In this document: positions 37,191-47,335 of the stretch, piece after piece
Position numbering within the stretch: the first letter of the stretch is position 1
Layout of the letters: every line of letters begins with the position of its first letter
DNA from: Antedon mediterranea
Taxonomy: Eukaryota; Echinodermata; Crinoidea; Comatulida; Antedonidae
Direction: 5' to 3'
Assembly: GCF_964355755.1 (NCBI RefSeq)
Contig: NC_092670.1
Coordinates: forward strand, 13,269,201 to 13,333,200
DNA length: 64,000 bases
Notes under the pieces: model-generated
What the model was told of the DNA's origin: nothing
The model's input: only the letters and a program-made list of their open reading frames with translations
Databases searched by the model: none
Translations under genes and position numbers: made by a program

Positions 37191-37639
37191 CAGAGTTTTT
37201 TTCAAAAATGGCCCAAATATCGACATTTTAAAATTCATTTATTATGCAATAATATTGCCATATGCGCATATATTGCGTTATCATCATGTTATAGTCATAG
37301 TCCCCTTGTTTGTAAAAAAACAAAAGGTCTAACTTTGGTCATTTTCCGATAAATTGCCAAAATATCTACTTTTTAAGATACGTTGAGGTAATATGTGATT
37401 CTTTGCATGTTCATTATTTACTTAAAATACTATTTACACCGGTAACATAATAGTTACATACTAAAATTGTCATATTTCAGTTTTATTTAATGTTTATTCT
37501 ACAATTGACAAAGTGTACATGATAATAACAATAGAAAAGTTTTATTAAATCATATTTCTAATATAAATATTATTCAAATACTTTTAATTCAATACAAAAT
37601 CATTTCTGCATTGAAGGTATATTTCCAGTTTAAATCAAA
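37191..37639. other. Right flank of satellite and AAAS 3' flank
   Basis: From 37191 to about 37420 there are decayed array relatives, including the CCATATGCGCATATATTGCGTTATCATCA motif (positions 37258-37286) also found on the left flank near 31530-31565. From 37420 to 37639 the sequence is the likely 3' UTR of AAAS, read on the - strand. No other gene is seen. Confidence 0.55.
37541..37546 (-). terminator. AAAS poly(A) signal AATAAA
   Basis: On the - strand an AATAAA lies about 95 nt after the AAAS stop codon. A second is at 37482-37487. Either could end the transcript. Confidence 0.5.
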
Positions 37640-40600
37640 TCAATTCTGTTGCTGTGGAAACTGATCTGGTATCGAATGAAGATAATTGTTTTGTTGTTGC
37701 TCAAGATCGTGTGACGACAGAAAAAATAAAGGAACATAGGTAACTTTACCATCTTCCCATACCTAGTTACAAAAATAAAACTTTGTACTGTAATTAATGT
37801 ATATATGTTAAATGGGGGAATATTTTCAGAGGTTGAATGTGCGACTGTTCAAATTAACAAAAACACCATGTGAATAGGAATTGAATACAAAGTAAAGTAA
37901 TACTAACCATTGTTAATAATGCACCTTCGTTAAAAGTTGGCTCAAAACTAAACATCTGCAAAATGTTACCAGGTTCACCTTGAACAAAACCACTAAACCA
38001 GAAAACAAATCGACATTATTAAATATTATTAGTGGTTGGGAAACCAAGGTATAAGATTTGATTGCCCTCCACACTTTTTAGTTTTGTTCACCTTAATCTT
38101 GTTGTAAGATTTGTACAAAAAAAAATATGAATAAAGAACTCGCAGTTATTCCCCCTTTTGATTTATGAAAATTTTTAAAAAACAGAAAGTCAAAAATAGA
38201 ACAACAATGATAAATTATGAAATAAATACAAATAATGTTTTTCTCAAGTTTCTTTTCAGTTGTAAAACTCACATTGGAATGAGCTCAAGTAGTTGCATTT
38301 GTCTGACATTAAACAGCGCCACCAAACTTGACAGGTTATCATTTTTCTCATTAGGCTTGAATGATACAGCTAACCTCTCCCCAGTCTCATTCAAAACCAT
38401 ATCTTGTACAAGGCCTCCAATCCTTTGAAAATAAAATTTACTCTCCACATTACAAACAGTAAACAATCACATACATAAGATTATTTCCACAGAATATCTA
38501 AATGTATGTAGATACAGTATGTACACATTTTACTAAAAAAATAAACATACTTGATAACTTCATCTTCCTGATCGTAAGCAATTTCTGATAGGTCAGCGCA
38601 AACAATGGCTGCTTTTGATCCACCAATCAGATCCGTTGTACTTTCTTTGTTAAATTTAAGAGAGTATATGATTGGTTCATTCTCAGTTGCAAACAACAGC
38701 ATTCTGCCATCAGGACTCCAGCAAGCTGCTTGGCAGCGACCGTTCAACTGCGTCCAACGTTCACACTGCCATGTTTGTGTTTCCCATACTCTAAAAATAT
38801 AGTTTAAAAAACAAAGTATTCATAGAAATTAATCGTTTGTTCAAGATATCAAGAAAATGTTTGGGACAAGGAATTAAACAGTTAATATTATTATTGAGGT
38901 GGTTACTACCTTCCAAATTGGCAACTCTCTTCACCCTTAATATGCAGCTAGTTAATAGATAACCCTAACCCTATTTATACACATTTTCGTATCAAAGACA
39001 TTTACTGACCTGAACATTTGCGATGGTGTAGCTGCAAAAAGTCTTTCCCCATCAGGTGACCATCTTAAATGAGATACTCCTCCGCCACCAAATCGACGAA
39101 GAACAGTACATGCACCTTTTGCAACATCCCAAATCTGCAATAAAAAACAAATTAACTATGCTAAAATAATGAAAACAAACATTATGAGCTCTACACAAAC
39201 AAAGTCTTTGGAAGTGGAGTTTTTTTGTCATGAGAAAAATCCAGGATTTGAACCCTGGAGTACACTTGAATTGAAAGGCAAGATTCTAAACCACCAAGCT
39301 ATAATTCCACTTCAATTATTCACAAAGGTGAGAATCATACTCTAATCAGTATGGTCTTATTATATAAGTCTGAGTCTTACCAACATGGCCGTATCACTAG
39401 GTGAAGCAGATGCAAGTAAACCTCCTTTTGGATCCCATGCTAATGAGGTCACTGGACCGTGACCTTGGTATGCCAACACTTGTGCTGCACTTGCTGCTGG
39501 CCTTGAATGAAAAAAATTAAATGATACGTAAAAGAATTAAATTACATGAAAGCTGTGAAGACAAACAACTGGCATGTATAATGCAAGTTTCACTCCGAGT
39601 GAACTGAAAAATCACTCACTTAGCACACCCCAAAAATGGCCTTAAGGTGTGCGGTTTACAGCACACTTACATTTGGTAAACTCCTACAAACTCAGATAAA
39701 AACAGCACACTACAGCACACCTGCGATTTTCGAAAGACAAGGCCTGACAGCCCTGTTTATCATAAAAAAAATGTCATCTATTCATAGAAGTACTGATGAA
39801 GAAACTGTACCTGGTGACTATAGAATGGGTACCAGAAATTTAGTTGATAGAAGATAAGAGATTGTACTGTAGGGTGACTTCAGGAGATATTATATTACTA
39901 GATATTATACACCAGAATTAAATGTCAACCCTAAAATATTAGTACCTTGTTGATAATGATGAAGGATCAACTCTCCAAATTAGGATACAGGTTTTACAAG
40001 CAACAGCTAGCACTGAGGCAGAGTGGTGCTTCCAGGCCAAGGCAGACACACATTGTTGAAGGCGATGTTTAAGGTTAGACACAATTTCACTGTAAACCAA
40101 TAAAAAGCAGAACATATATTATGCAATCCAACTAAATAACAATACTGTACAACAAGGGATTTTGGATATTATTGGAACGCTGTTGTATATTTAAATCGGA
40201 GCATCAGTATGAAATTGAGGAGCAAGATGCTTAAAGCTGGAGCACTCAGTATTAAAATGTGTAGTTGAGTTAGACACTTGAGTATACTCATAAATAAATA
40301 AGTTTCACATAGCTTTTGGGGTTACCTTTATGAAGAAATTATTTGACGTTTTAAAGTTAATTTTTAACTGGGGTTTTCCTTGAATAGGCCATATAGGGTT
40401 CAAATATATATTGCCCTTTGTTCGTTTCACAATGAAAGGCATTTAAAGTTGTTTTTTTTTCAAATGGGTATACAGTAATATTTGTTTGCAAACATTGCGC
40501 AAGTAGAGTTCAGCATATTTGAGTATTACCTTTTTCCAGAAAATATTTTCACAGAGTTGTCCTTGAGTGCAATAGCACATTTGGGTGTGTGCGGATGCCA

Positions 40601-42942
40601 TGCAAATGCACATATCTCTGACTTTTTCCAATTACGAATTGACGTAAATTCTGAAATCATATCTTCATTAGATAGCTGAAAAAAAAGATTGTTTAAGATT
40701 ATGTGAATTAATTAATAACACAAGTGATTGAATAATTAATTTAATATTATATTAATTTATCAACTTTCTGGCATTGGGCAGATCAAATAAGTATCTAAAG
40801 TACAAACAAATAACTTACCACTAAATGTGGATAAAGAGATCCATGGAGTGAGTTGAGCCAACGGACTACTGCTAAACTTGCACAGGCTAGCCATGGGGTC
40901 CAGCTAGTACCTGTAATAATAATTTAAATAAATGTACAAATTTAAATAACTTTTGGAATTTTGTCATGCAGACAGAATGACAATAATTACATGTGATATT
41001 TATTACATAGGATATTTTCTGCAACATGACGTTCTGTTTTAATAATCACAAATATATTTTACCATCTTACTGTATAATAAGTGCTTAACATTTTGAGGTT
41101 AAGTACAAACCGAGGAAGTTACGCAGTAAACTGTATCTCTTATTGTTTCATTGAACCCTTTCATATTTTAAATGAATAAAATGAGATATATATGTATGTA
41201 CTCGATGATGTCATATCACTACCATATTTGGGCACATCACACTTTCTTTTTTCCAAACTAGTTTGATAGTTTAGAATTGACTTTAGGGTGTGCATTTCTG
41301 TGTGTATTTTGGAATTTGTGAAACCCACCTGTGTGCAATTCAGCTCAGTAGGCTGCAAGTTGCAATTATTCCACATTTACTATTAAATCCTGAAATGGGC
41401 AAGAGGCAACCTCTATTCACGGGACAACATTATGAAGGAGAAACTTTTTGGAGTCCTCAAAGATGTGCTCTTAATTGGGAAATTATGCTAGAAATGATTC
41501 GGATATGAATACCAGGTAATCATAACTCACTTACACCACCAATAATGTAATGTCATATTAAAAAAAAATGTTGTCAGTGAGGTCAAAGTTCATGATCAAA
41601 TACTCACTTGAATCACTGTCTTCATCAGCTATCATTTCTAAGACGCCACACAATCCTTGTTCATGCCATGCTTGCATAGCTCGTTTCCATCTTGTCTCCT
41701 CACATGTCAAAAATGCGGACTTTACATTGTTTTCAGTTGCCAAGGAACGTAAACTTTCAACTTCCAGTTCAACTGTTGGGTAATTACTTTTCTAAAAAAT
41801 AAATCATAAAAACTGAACTTTTATAATTTTTGTAATCAAACAGCAGGACGCTAAGCTCGCCTTTTCAAGATACTCCTTTGATCTTATCTAGGAGTACTAA
41901 TTACTAATGACTGTAAACCAAGCCAACACTGCGCCAAAGTATCTCAGCGGGCCATGAACTGTTTAAGAAGCATCAGAAGGACTTTCGTATATATGGATAA
42001 GGATTGTTTTAACGTCATCTACAAGCATTATGTACGCCCACATCTCGAATTTTGTGTTCAAGTATGGAATCCGTATCTTCAAAGGACATAAATGTAATTG
42101 AAAGAGTACGTCGTGCGACTAAATTAGTTCCATGTATCCGTTCATATTCATATGAAGATTGACTAAAGCTTCTTGGCCTAACAACCTTGTACGACAGAAG
42201 AATTCGAGGTGACCTGATTGAAGCATATAAAATTGTTAAAGATTTCGAGGGTGTAGCCAAGGATGACTTTTTCCAAATGAGAAGTAACATTAGCCAAATT
42301 ACTCGAGGACATCACCTGAGATTTTTCAAGCCTATTTTCCATAAAGGATTGAACTGAAGAAGACATACCTTCTCGCAACGAGTAATGAACCATTGGAACA
42401 GTTTACCAGCTGACGTTGTTAATTCTGAGACCACTAACACCTTCAAGAATCGCATCGACACAATGTAGTTGATATGGGGTTAAAAAGGCACTCGCCTAAA
42501 CTTTCCCATTATAACTAAACTAAACTAAACTAAACAATACCAACAGAACTGTATGCACATTTCCTCCACGGTGCAGTGTCTGTTAACCAAACATTTGAGG
42601 AAGACAATTGACCAAACAAAATTCAGGCAAAAGGAAAATGATTTGGATATGAATTGTTTGTAAGCAATATGGTACAGCTCAGACAGTTTCGAACTCATGG
42701 ATATTCCTTACCATTTCTGCATCATCAAGATATATATATACAGTATTTATCCCATAACATTTATCAGTGATATTTGATTTATATCTATATTACCTTGTCA
42801 CTAAACCTACCTGGAACAGTACTTCCTGGTTCAATGATTGGTTTGCCTCATCTGTTTGTCTATAAACAAGTTCTCCATTTTTTTCGCAAGTAGTCACATG
42901 GTCACTTGGGGGTAGAACACAGTTTGTACTGAAAATTGACAT
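37640..42942 (-). CDS. AAAS: ALADIN nucleoporin (WD40 protein), complete
   Basis: Nuclear pore complex scaffold protein, held at the nuclear membrane by NDC1 in vertebrates; a WD40 beta-propeller. Eleven coding exons (5' to 3' on the - strand): 42942-42811, 41791-41608, 40910-40819, 40675-40530, 40089-39946, 39501-39381, 39134-39010, 38790-38551, 38422-38273, 37992-37908, 37762-37640. Phases agree throughout. Total 1,542 nt, 513 residues (human ALADIN is 546). Recognisable family segments include [74 protein letters not shown] and EPIIYSL. These lie in the same order as in human ALADIN. The ATG at 42942 is preceded by a good acceptor (CAACAG), so a noncoding 5' exon is likely. The C-terminal tail is short and Gln-rich and less conserved. 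Transcription converges with the cadherin. Confidence 0.95.
39175..39312 (-). mobile_element. tRNA-derived SINE in AAAS intron
   Basis: On the - strand the order is a box-A-like TAGCTTGGTGGTTTAGAAT, then about 35 nt later a box-B-like GGTTCAAATCC, then a tail with CTCCACTTCCAAAGACTTTG. Related copies are at 18905-19035, 21150-21360, 22570-22700 and 46795-46940. The element is intronic, in sense orientation to AAAS. Confidence 0.6.
41196..41290. mobile_element. Foldback element fragment (family of 49816)
   Basis: Shares GATGTCATATCACTACCAT, GGGCACATCACAC and AGTTTGATAGT with the fuller copy at 49816-49963. It lies in the AAAS intron between coding exons 2 and 3. Confidence 0.5.
41877..42536 (+). 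mobile_element. Non-LTR retrotransposon 3' fragment, broken ORF, in AAAS intron 1
   Basis: On the + strand, antisense to AAAS, translated segments match the C-terminal end of reverse transcriptase ORFs of CR1/jockey-type elements (for example [44 protein letters not shown]). The reading frame is broken by at least one frameshift and by in-frame stops, so it is a dead 5'-truncated copy. It ends in a short tandem tail of the pentamer ACTAA at about 42512-42535, typical of CR1-like 3' ends. Confidence 0.8.
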
Positions 42943-42954
42943 TTTTTGTCTTTT

Positions 42955-45210
42955 CTGTTGAAAATAAAATACTGTCAGACGTTGGTGATTCAGCCTAGGA
43001 AAGGCGATTTTATGCTACGATTATGAAATTAATGAAAGGTTCTCGACTAGGCCTAGGCCTAGAATATCACTGACCAAGATTAAGAACAGTCATAACAGGC
43101 GCTAATGCAGTTTCGTACCCACCCCTTAAAATTACTCAAAATCTTCATCCAACCTACTCACGAGTTGTCTACAACATTCTGCAATCATAAAATTGTAAAA
43201 AATCGATAATTTTTTATTTAAAACTATTTTTAATCAATTAATACTGAGCACCCTTCGGAAATACATCGCCAGCTTAGCTTCGCGAAAATCATTGCTAGGC
43301 CTGCCGATAAAAGTACGGAGGCCTCACAGGACATTAACTCTATTAATAGAGTAAACAGTTGCGTTCTATAGAGGGCGTAGTTACTAACGTTTAAAGCACG
43401 CACCAAATATTTATAATTTTCATTATTTCCGACATGCGTTTCGTATTTTTAATAAAGAAAAGAAATACTATACAATTGCTGTATTCATCATTGTGGGTAT
43501 CATCATAATTATGTTATGTTTTTAATTTGTTCTTTCATTTTACTAGTAGAATTTCACACAGAAAAGAAGATAAATATGGAACTGCTGACTCTTGAAGATA
43601 TAAGTAGGCCTACTGACCAATTTTCCTCTGTTTTAGTTTATTTTACATTAGGGTTTGTAGGTCAAATAAATAAATGAAATGAATAAAAAGAATTACAGTA
43701 CTTCATTCCTGAGTTACATTGTTAATGTTATAACACAATAATCAAGCTATGACGAATTAATTGTTTTAGTGTTTTATCACTAGCTATACTAGAAACGCTA
43801 ATGGTTTCCCTGTTTTAAGATTTTATAGAAGTATATTATTATTAATAACATTTTTTATTCACCTATGAAAGACCTCTTCAAATACATGGAAATAGGAAAT
43901 GCAACAAAAACAGAAAGATATAATTTATTGAAATGTAATGTACAGTAATACAATACTTATAATAAAAATGTTTTCCATCAATTACTAGAATTTATTTTAC
44001 TTCTGCTGACACTGAATACATCATTTCATGTCTTTCATTTCTTCTTTTTTTATCTTCTTTCCTGTTGTGTTTATTAAAATAAAATCAAATAAAACGTAGT
44101 GCAGTAGCCTAACTAAGGATAGGGCCTAGGCCTGACATATATACTTATAATAGGCCTAGTAATATCCTTACTAGGCTAGAAAAAAGTTCTGAAATAATCG
44201 GTTATAATCATAGTAAGCATCCACCCCATCCCTACATTATTTTCTTCTTACACTAGCCTACTACACTACAGTATCTCACCAAAATACAAAATTCGCGCAC
44301 ATATGCATGATGGAGGTATATTCGGTGTACCAAAGTGGATTTCGTACATGTTCAATAAAGTTAGGAAGTTTCTATATAGGCCTAATTTTTAAAGTGTAGC
44401 TTCAGGTATAGGATTTTTTTTAAGATATGAATTTTACTGATTAGGCCTACAATCCTTTAATTGGTAACTATTGTAATTGTAATAACAATAGCACTGTACT
44501 AATCTATGTAAAATTGATGTTCTTTCAATTAGTTTCTATACTTAAAGGGTAGCTCCGGGTAGAATTTATACTTTTTTTGTGTAAGATATGAATTTTACTG
44601 ATTACAGTCGTTTAATTGGTAACAATAGTACTGTACCTGTCTTTGTAAAATTGATGCTCTTCAGATAAGGCCTACATATTGAATTAATATAGCCTACTGT
44701 AGGCCTACACCACCACTTTTTTTAAAAGGGGATTTGAATTTTAATCCCGAGTTGCCTGTGAATAACGTAAAGTGTATAACCTTACACAATTGTAATTTAA
44801 ATCATGCACCGTGCAAGTGGTAATTTATATGTCTTAATTAGACATGTGTATAGGCGGCCTACCTACTTTGCAATGATACTATTGCTGTGTCACTCTAATC
44901 AAGATATTTGATATAGCCTGGTGACTGTTTGTTACTGTTATAAATTATTTTGCGCTTCATAAAGCGCAAAATAATAATAATAATTGTTGGGTAAGCAATG
45001 TAAAACATATGTTATGCTCTATTGGTCATGGAAACATATGGTTTTCACAAAATAATGTCCTTGATAAATTGTATATAATTAATAAAATATAAGAAAGGCT
45101 AACCGATATGGAACGTCAATCCTTTCATTAAAGCATAAATATTTCTTCAAAATTAAGATATTACAAAATGTTCAAAAACAATTTCGGAGTAGATGGATAC
45201 TTACTTGAGT
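42955..45210. other. Intergenic region upstream of AAAS
   Basis: No coding gene is seen. It is AT-rich, with an unusually dense set of TAGGCCTA palindromes (43049, 43055, 43603, 44150, 44379, 44440, 44700). A 14-bp perfect hairpin with stem ATTATTTTGCGCTT and a 4-nt loop is at 44944-44975. Two similar segments around 44390-44530 and 44540-44660 (each with GATATGAATTTTACTGATTA) look like a local direct duplication. Confidence 0.6.
43162..43330 (-). promoter_or_regulatory. Candidate AAAS noncoding first exon and promoter
   Basis: The AG at 42955-42956 on the - strand ends a pyrimidine-containing tract 12 nt before the ATG. A matching donor (CTC|GTGAGTAGG) is at about 43161. This suggests a 5' UTR exon starting near 43162 and a transcription start somewhere to its right. 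The right-hand limit is a guess; no TATA box stands out. The region holds three clustered TAGGCCT words near 43050. Confidence 0.35.
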
Positions 45211-45214
45211 GAGT

Positions 45215-45540
45215 GAGTGGCCGGAGCGGTTAAGACAGTGGAACCGTAATCACGTAGCCATAACATCGGCATGGGTTCGAGGCTCACTCACTCCATGGTT
45301 CTGGTGGTAGAACGAGTCTTCTCGGATAAGGACTATAAACCGTAGGTCCAGTGTACACAACTTGCTCGTGTGCACTTTAAAGAACCTAGTACATCTTTCG
45401 AGACGAGTAGGGGGTTACCCCGGTGTATTAGTAGGCCTACATCACAGCCACTGATCACCAACTGGGCCCTCTGGGAGATCAGTCTTTGACTGAAGAGGTC
45501 ACGCAGTATAAAGATAAAACAAACAAACAAACAAACAAAA
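45215..45540 (+). mobile_element. tRNA-derived SINE, full-length looking
   Basis: The head resembles a Leu/Ser tRNA: box A TGGCCGGAGCGGTTAAGACA at about 45223 and box B GGTTCGAGGC at about 45275. The body contains TGGTTCTGGTGGTAGAACGA. The element ends in an (AAAC)n tail at about 45514-45540. A related body segment is present at 4030-4090. It is not a functional tRNA gene because the 3' half cannot fold into a complete cloverleaf. Confidence 0.75.
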
Positions 45541-45554
45541 CTACAGACCCTTGA

Positions 45555-45990
45555 TACTAGATATAAGCGAGCTTTAAGTCAACTAAGACTGGGCACACTT
45601 CAACTAGAGGTAGAAAAGGGAAGATGGAAAAGAATAGAGCGCAGCAATAGGCTATATGTAGGCCTAATATAAATGAAGTTGAAGATGAATATCATTTTGT
45701 TACGGTTTGCTCTCGTTACAAGGAAATCAGAAAAAAATGTATACCTTCTTTATTTTTTGAAAATCCAAATACTTTTAAATTCTGCCGTTTAATGTCATCA
45801 CAGGATCCAATAATTATTGATAATCTATCTAAATATATTTATCATGCTTATAAGTTAAGATATATGTTTTGCCTAGAGAACGAAATTAATTAATCCATTT
45901 ATCTTGCGGACCATAAAATGGTTTATTTTTCAATGTAATTATTATTTTGTTAATAACTAGGGGCCAGAGGCCTAAAGTAAATAAAATTGA
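45555..45990 (+). mobile_element. Non-LTR retrotransposon C-terminal fragment
   Basis: Translated pieces resemble the zinc-knuckle-like end of reverse transcriptase ORFs (TLQLEVEKGRWKRIER, then EDEYHFVTVCSRYKEIR). The ORF is interrupted. It ends with a 3' UTR-like stretch and an AT-rich tail with repeated AAATTG near 45980-45998. Confidence 0.7.
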
Positions 45991-46064
45991 AATTGAATTG
46001 TTTCAGGTTTCTTTTTCTATTTATAGTTTAGCTGACTGTTTTAATAATTTAAGTTGACAGAATT

Positions 46065-46212
46065 CAAACTAGTTTAAAAAAAAAAAGTGTGATGTGCACA
46101 AATATGGTAGTGAATGCCCAAATATGGTAGTGGTATGACTTCATCACGTCCATATATGGGCACGTCACATTTTTTGTCACCTAAAGTTTGATAGTGTAGA
46201 CAGAGCTTTAGT
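46065..46212. mobile_element. Small foldback element
   Basis: Shares AAATATGGTAGTG, CATATATGGGCACGTCACA and AGTTTGATAGTGTAGAC with the copy at 49816. Inverted halves are visible around the centre. It is noncoding. Confidence 0.55.
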
Positions 46213-46670
46213 CAGCATACTGGATTTTGATCAACAGCCGGTTGAAAGACATTACTTTGCACGGGCAACAACTACCGTACATAGTATACGGCATCAGCAT
46301 AATATTGATCTCAGTCGAGTGATAAGACTGCTTATATTTTCTCCACATCCTAAATTCGTCACCATTTTTTTTGTGGTTTTTTGTGTATAGTACTAATGAT
46401 AACCTAAACAACAGTTGGCATGTGCAAAGGGAATTTATTGCACAACATACAAGCTAAATTGAAAAAAAAAGCAAAATCAGGGTTGTGCACTGTGCAATTT
46501 TAATAAATCATTAAACTTTTCAGAATTTAAAACCGATTTATTTCCTTCATGAAAGGATGATAGACCTATTTAAAAGGTAATTATGTTATTATTTTATGTC
46601 TACCACAATATGTTTGCTTCTTCCACTGCCATTACTGATAGCAATCCCTAAATCGGGTTCTGTATTATAA

Positions 46671-46706
<36 letters not shown>

Positions 46707-46997
46707 GTTATTATTGTTATATTAATATAATTGAATTAAAATAATATTTGTCCTACATTATTTATTTTATTTTGTTCGAATGGTAATTCTTTTCAAAAGA
46801 ATCAAACAGCAAGTAACTCGCCAGTTACATAATGGATGAACTATTTTATAATTATAATTTGATGATGTATCGTGCTTATAAACTATGTCTCAATTTTGTG
46901 GCTTGGGAAGTGGAGTTGAAAAGGTCGTGAGCTACAAATTAAAGTTAAAATAGGCAAACACAATCAATCATTGACCTATACATTATAGGTCCATGCT
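46213..46997. other. 3' flank of the mucin-like gene
   Basis: No gene is seen. It contains a (TA)n microsatellite (46675-46703), a SINE 3' part (46795-46940) and, on the - strand, an AATAAA (46761-46766) that could terminate transcripts using the distal CTCK exon. Confidence 0.5.
46795..46940 (-). mobile_element. SINE 3' part (family of 39175)
   Basis: CAGCAAGTAACTCGCCAGTT at 46807 and GGGAAGTGGAGTTG at 46906 match 21150-21360. The tRNA head is missing. Confidence 0.5.
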
Positions 46998-47335
46998 TTA
47001 ATTATGACCACCGTGTCCGCCACCGACAAAGCCCATCTGTCTGTCGTTGGTGTGAACTTCATATTCACACACGTCACACGTGCAACCTTCTATCAGCGTG
47101 TACTGATGAGTCTTTGACGTGTCTCCTGGACATGTCAGTTGCAGGAGCTTACTGGTCGTAGAAGATGGCTTGCAACATTCACAATGTGAGAAAAAGAATG
47201 GGGCAACGGCTGTGGCATTGCACCTGGAGTCACAAAGTCCAACACATGACGTCACAGGCAGTGGTTCAACCGCAACGCAGTCATCTACTTTGAAGTCTTC
47301 TTCATATTCAGTATGCACTCTACATTTATAGTCCA
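46998..47335 (-). CDS. Distal alternative CTCK (cystine-knot) terminal exon
   Basis: Encodes 111 residues and a TAA stop. The acceptor (TGCGTGTAG) is phase 1, matching the VWC exon at 50692-50650. It carries 12 cysteines in the cystine-knot order TSCVGLC, CECC, LTC, GCTCDVC, the VWF/mucin C-terminal dimerisation module. It ends with a Gly/His-rich tail (FVGGGHGGHN). It is a paralogue of the exon at 49014-49348, with one extra cysteine (CDSRC). Confidence 0.85.

Noticed and set aside
32387-37352. Many long + strand open frames (for example 34200-34769 and 35378-36043) encoding repeats like AQLTCAEPIIRLCACLLYYS
   Set aside because: They are the translation of the satellite, whose unit is close to a multiple of three. 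There are no splice or start contexts, the frames break at every partial unit, and the substitutions follow DNA palindromes rather than codons.
39636-39857. + strand ORF within an AAAS intron
   Set aside because: Runs through intron between coding exons 5 and 6, no domain, antisense to a well-supported gene.
45215-45300. tRNA-Leu/Ser gene
   Set aside because: Boxes A and B are present, but no complete cloverleaf can be formed and the sequence continues into a SINE body with an (AAAC)n tail.
43162-46997. A further gene between AAAS and the mucin-like gene
   Set aside because: Only short frames with stops every few dozen codons were found; recognisable content is repeats.
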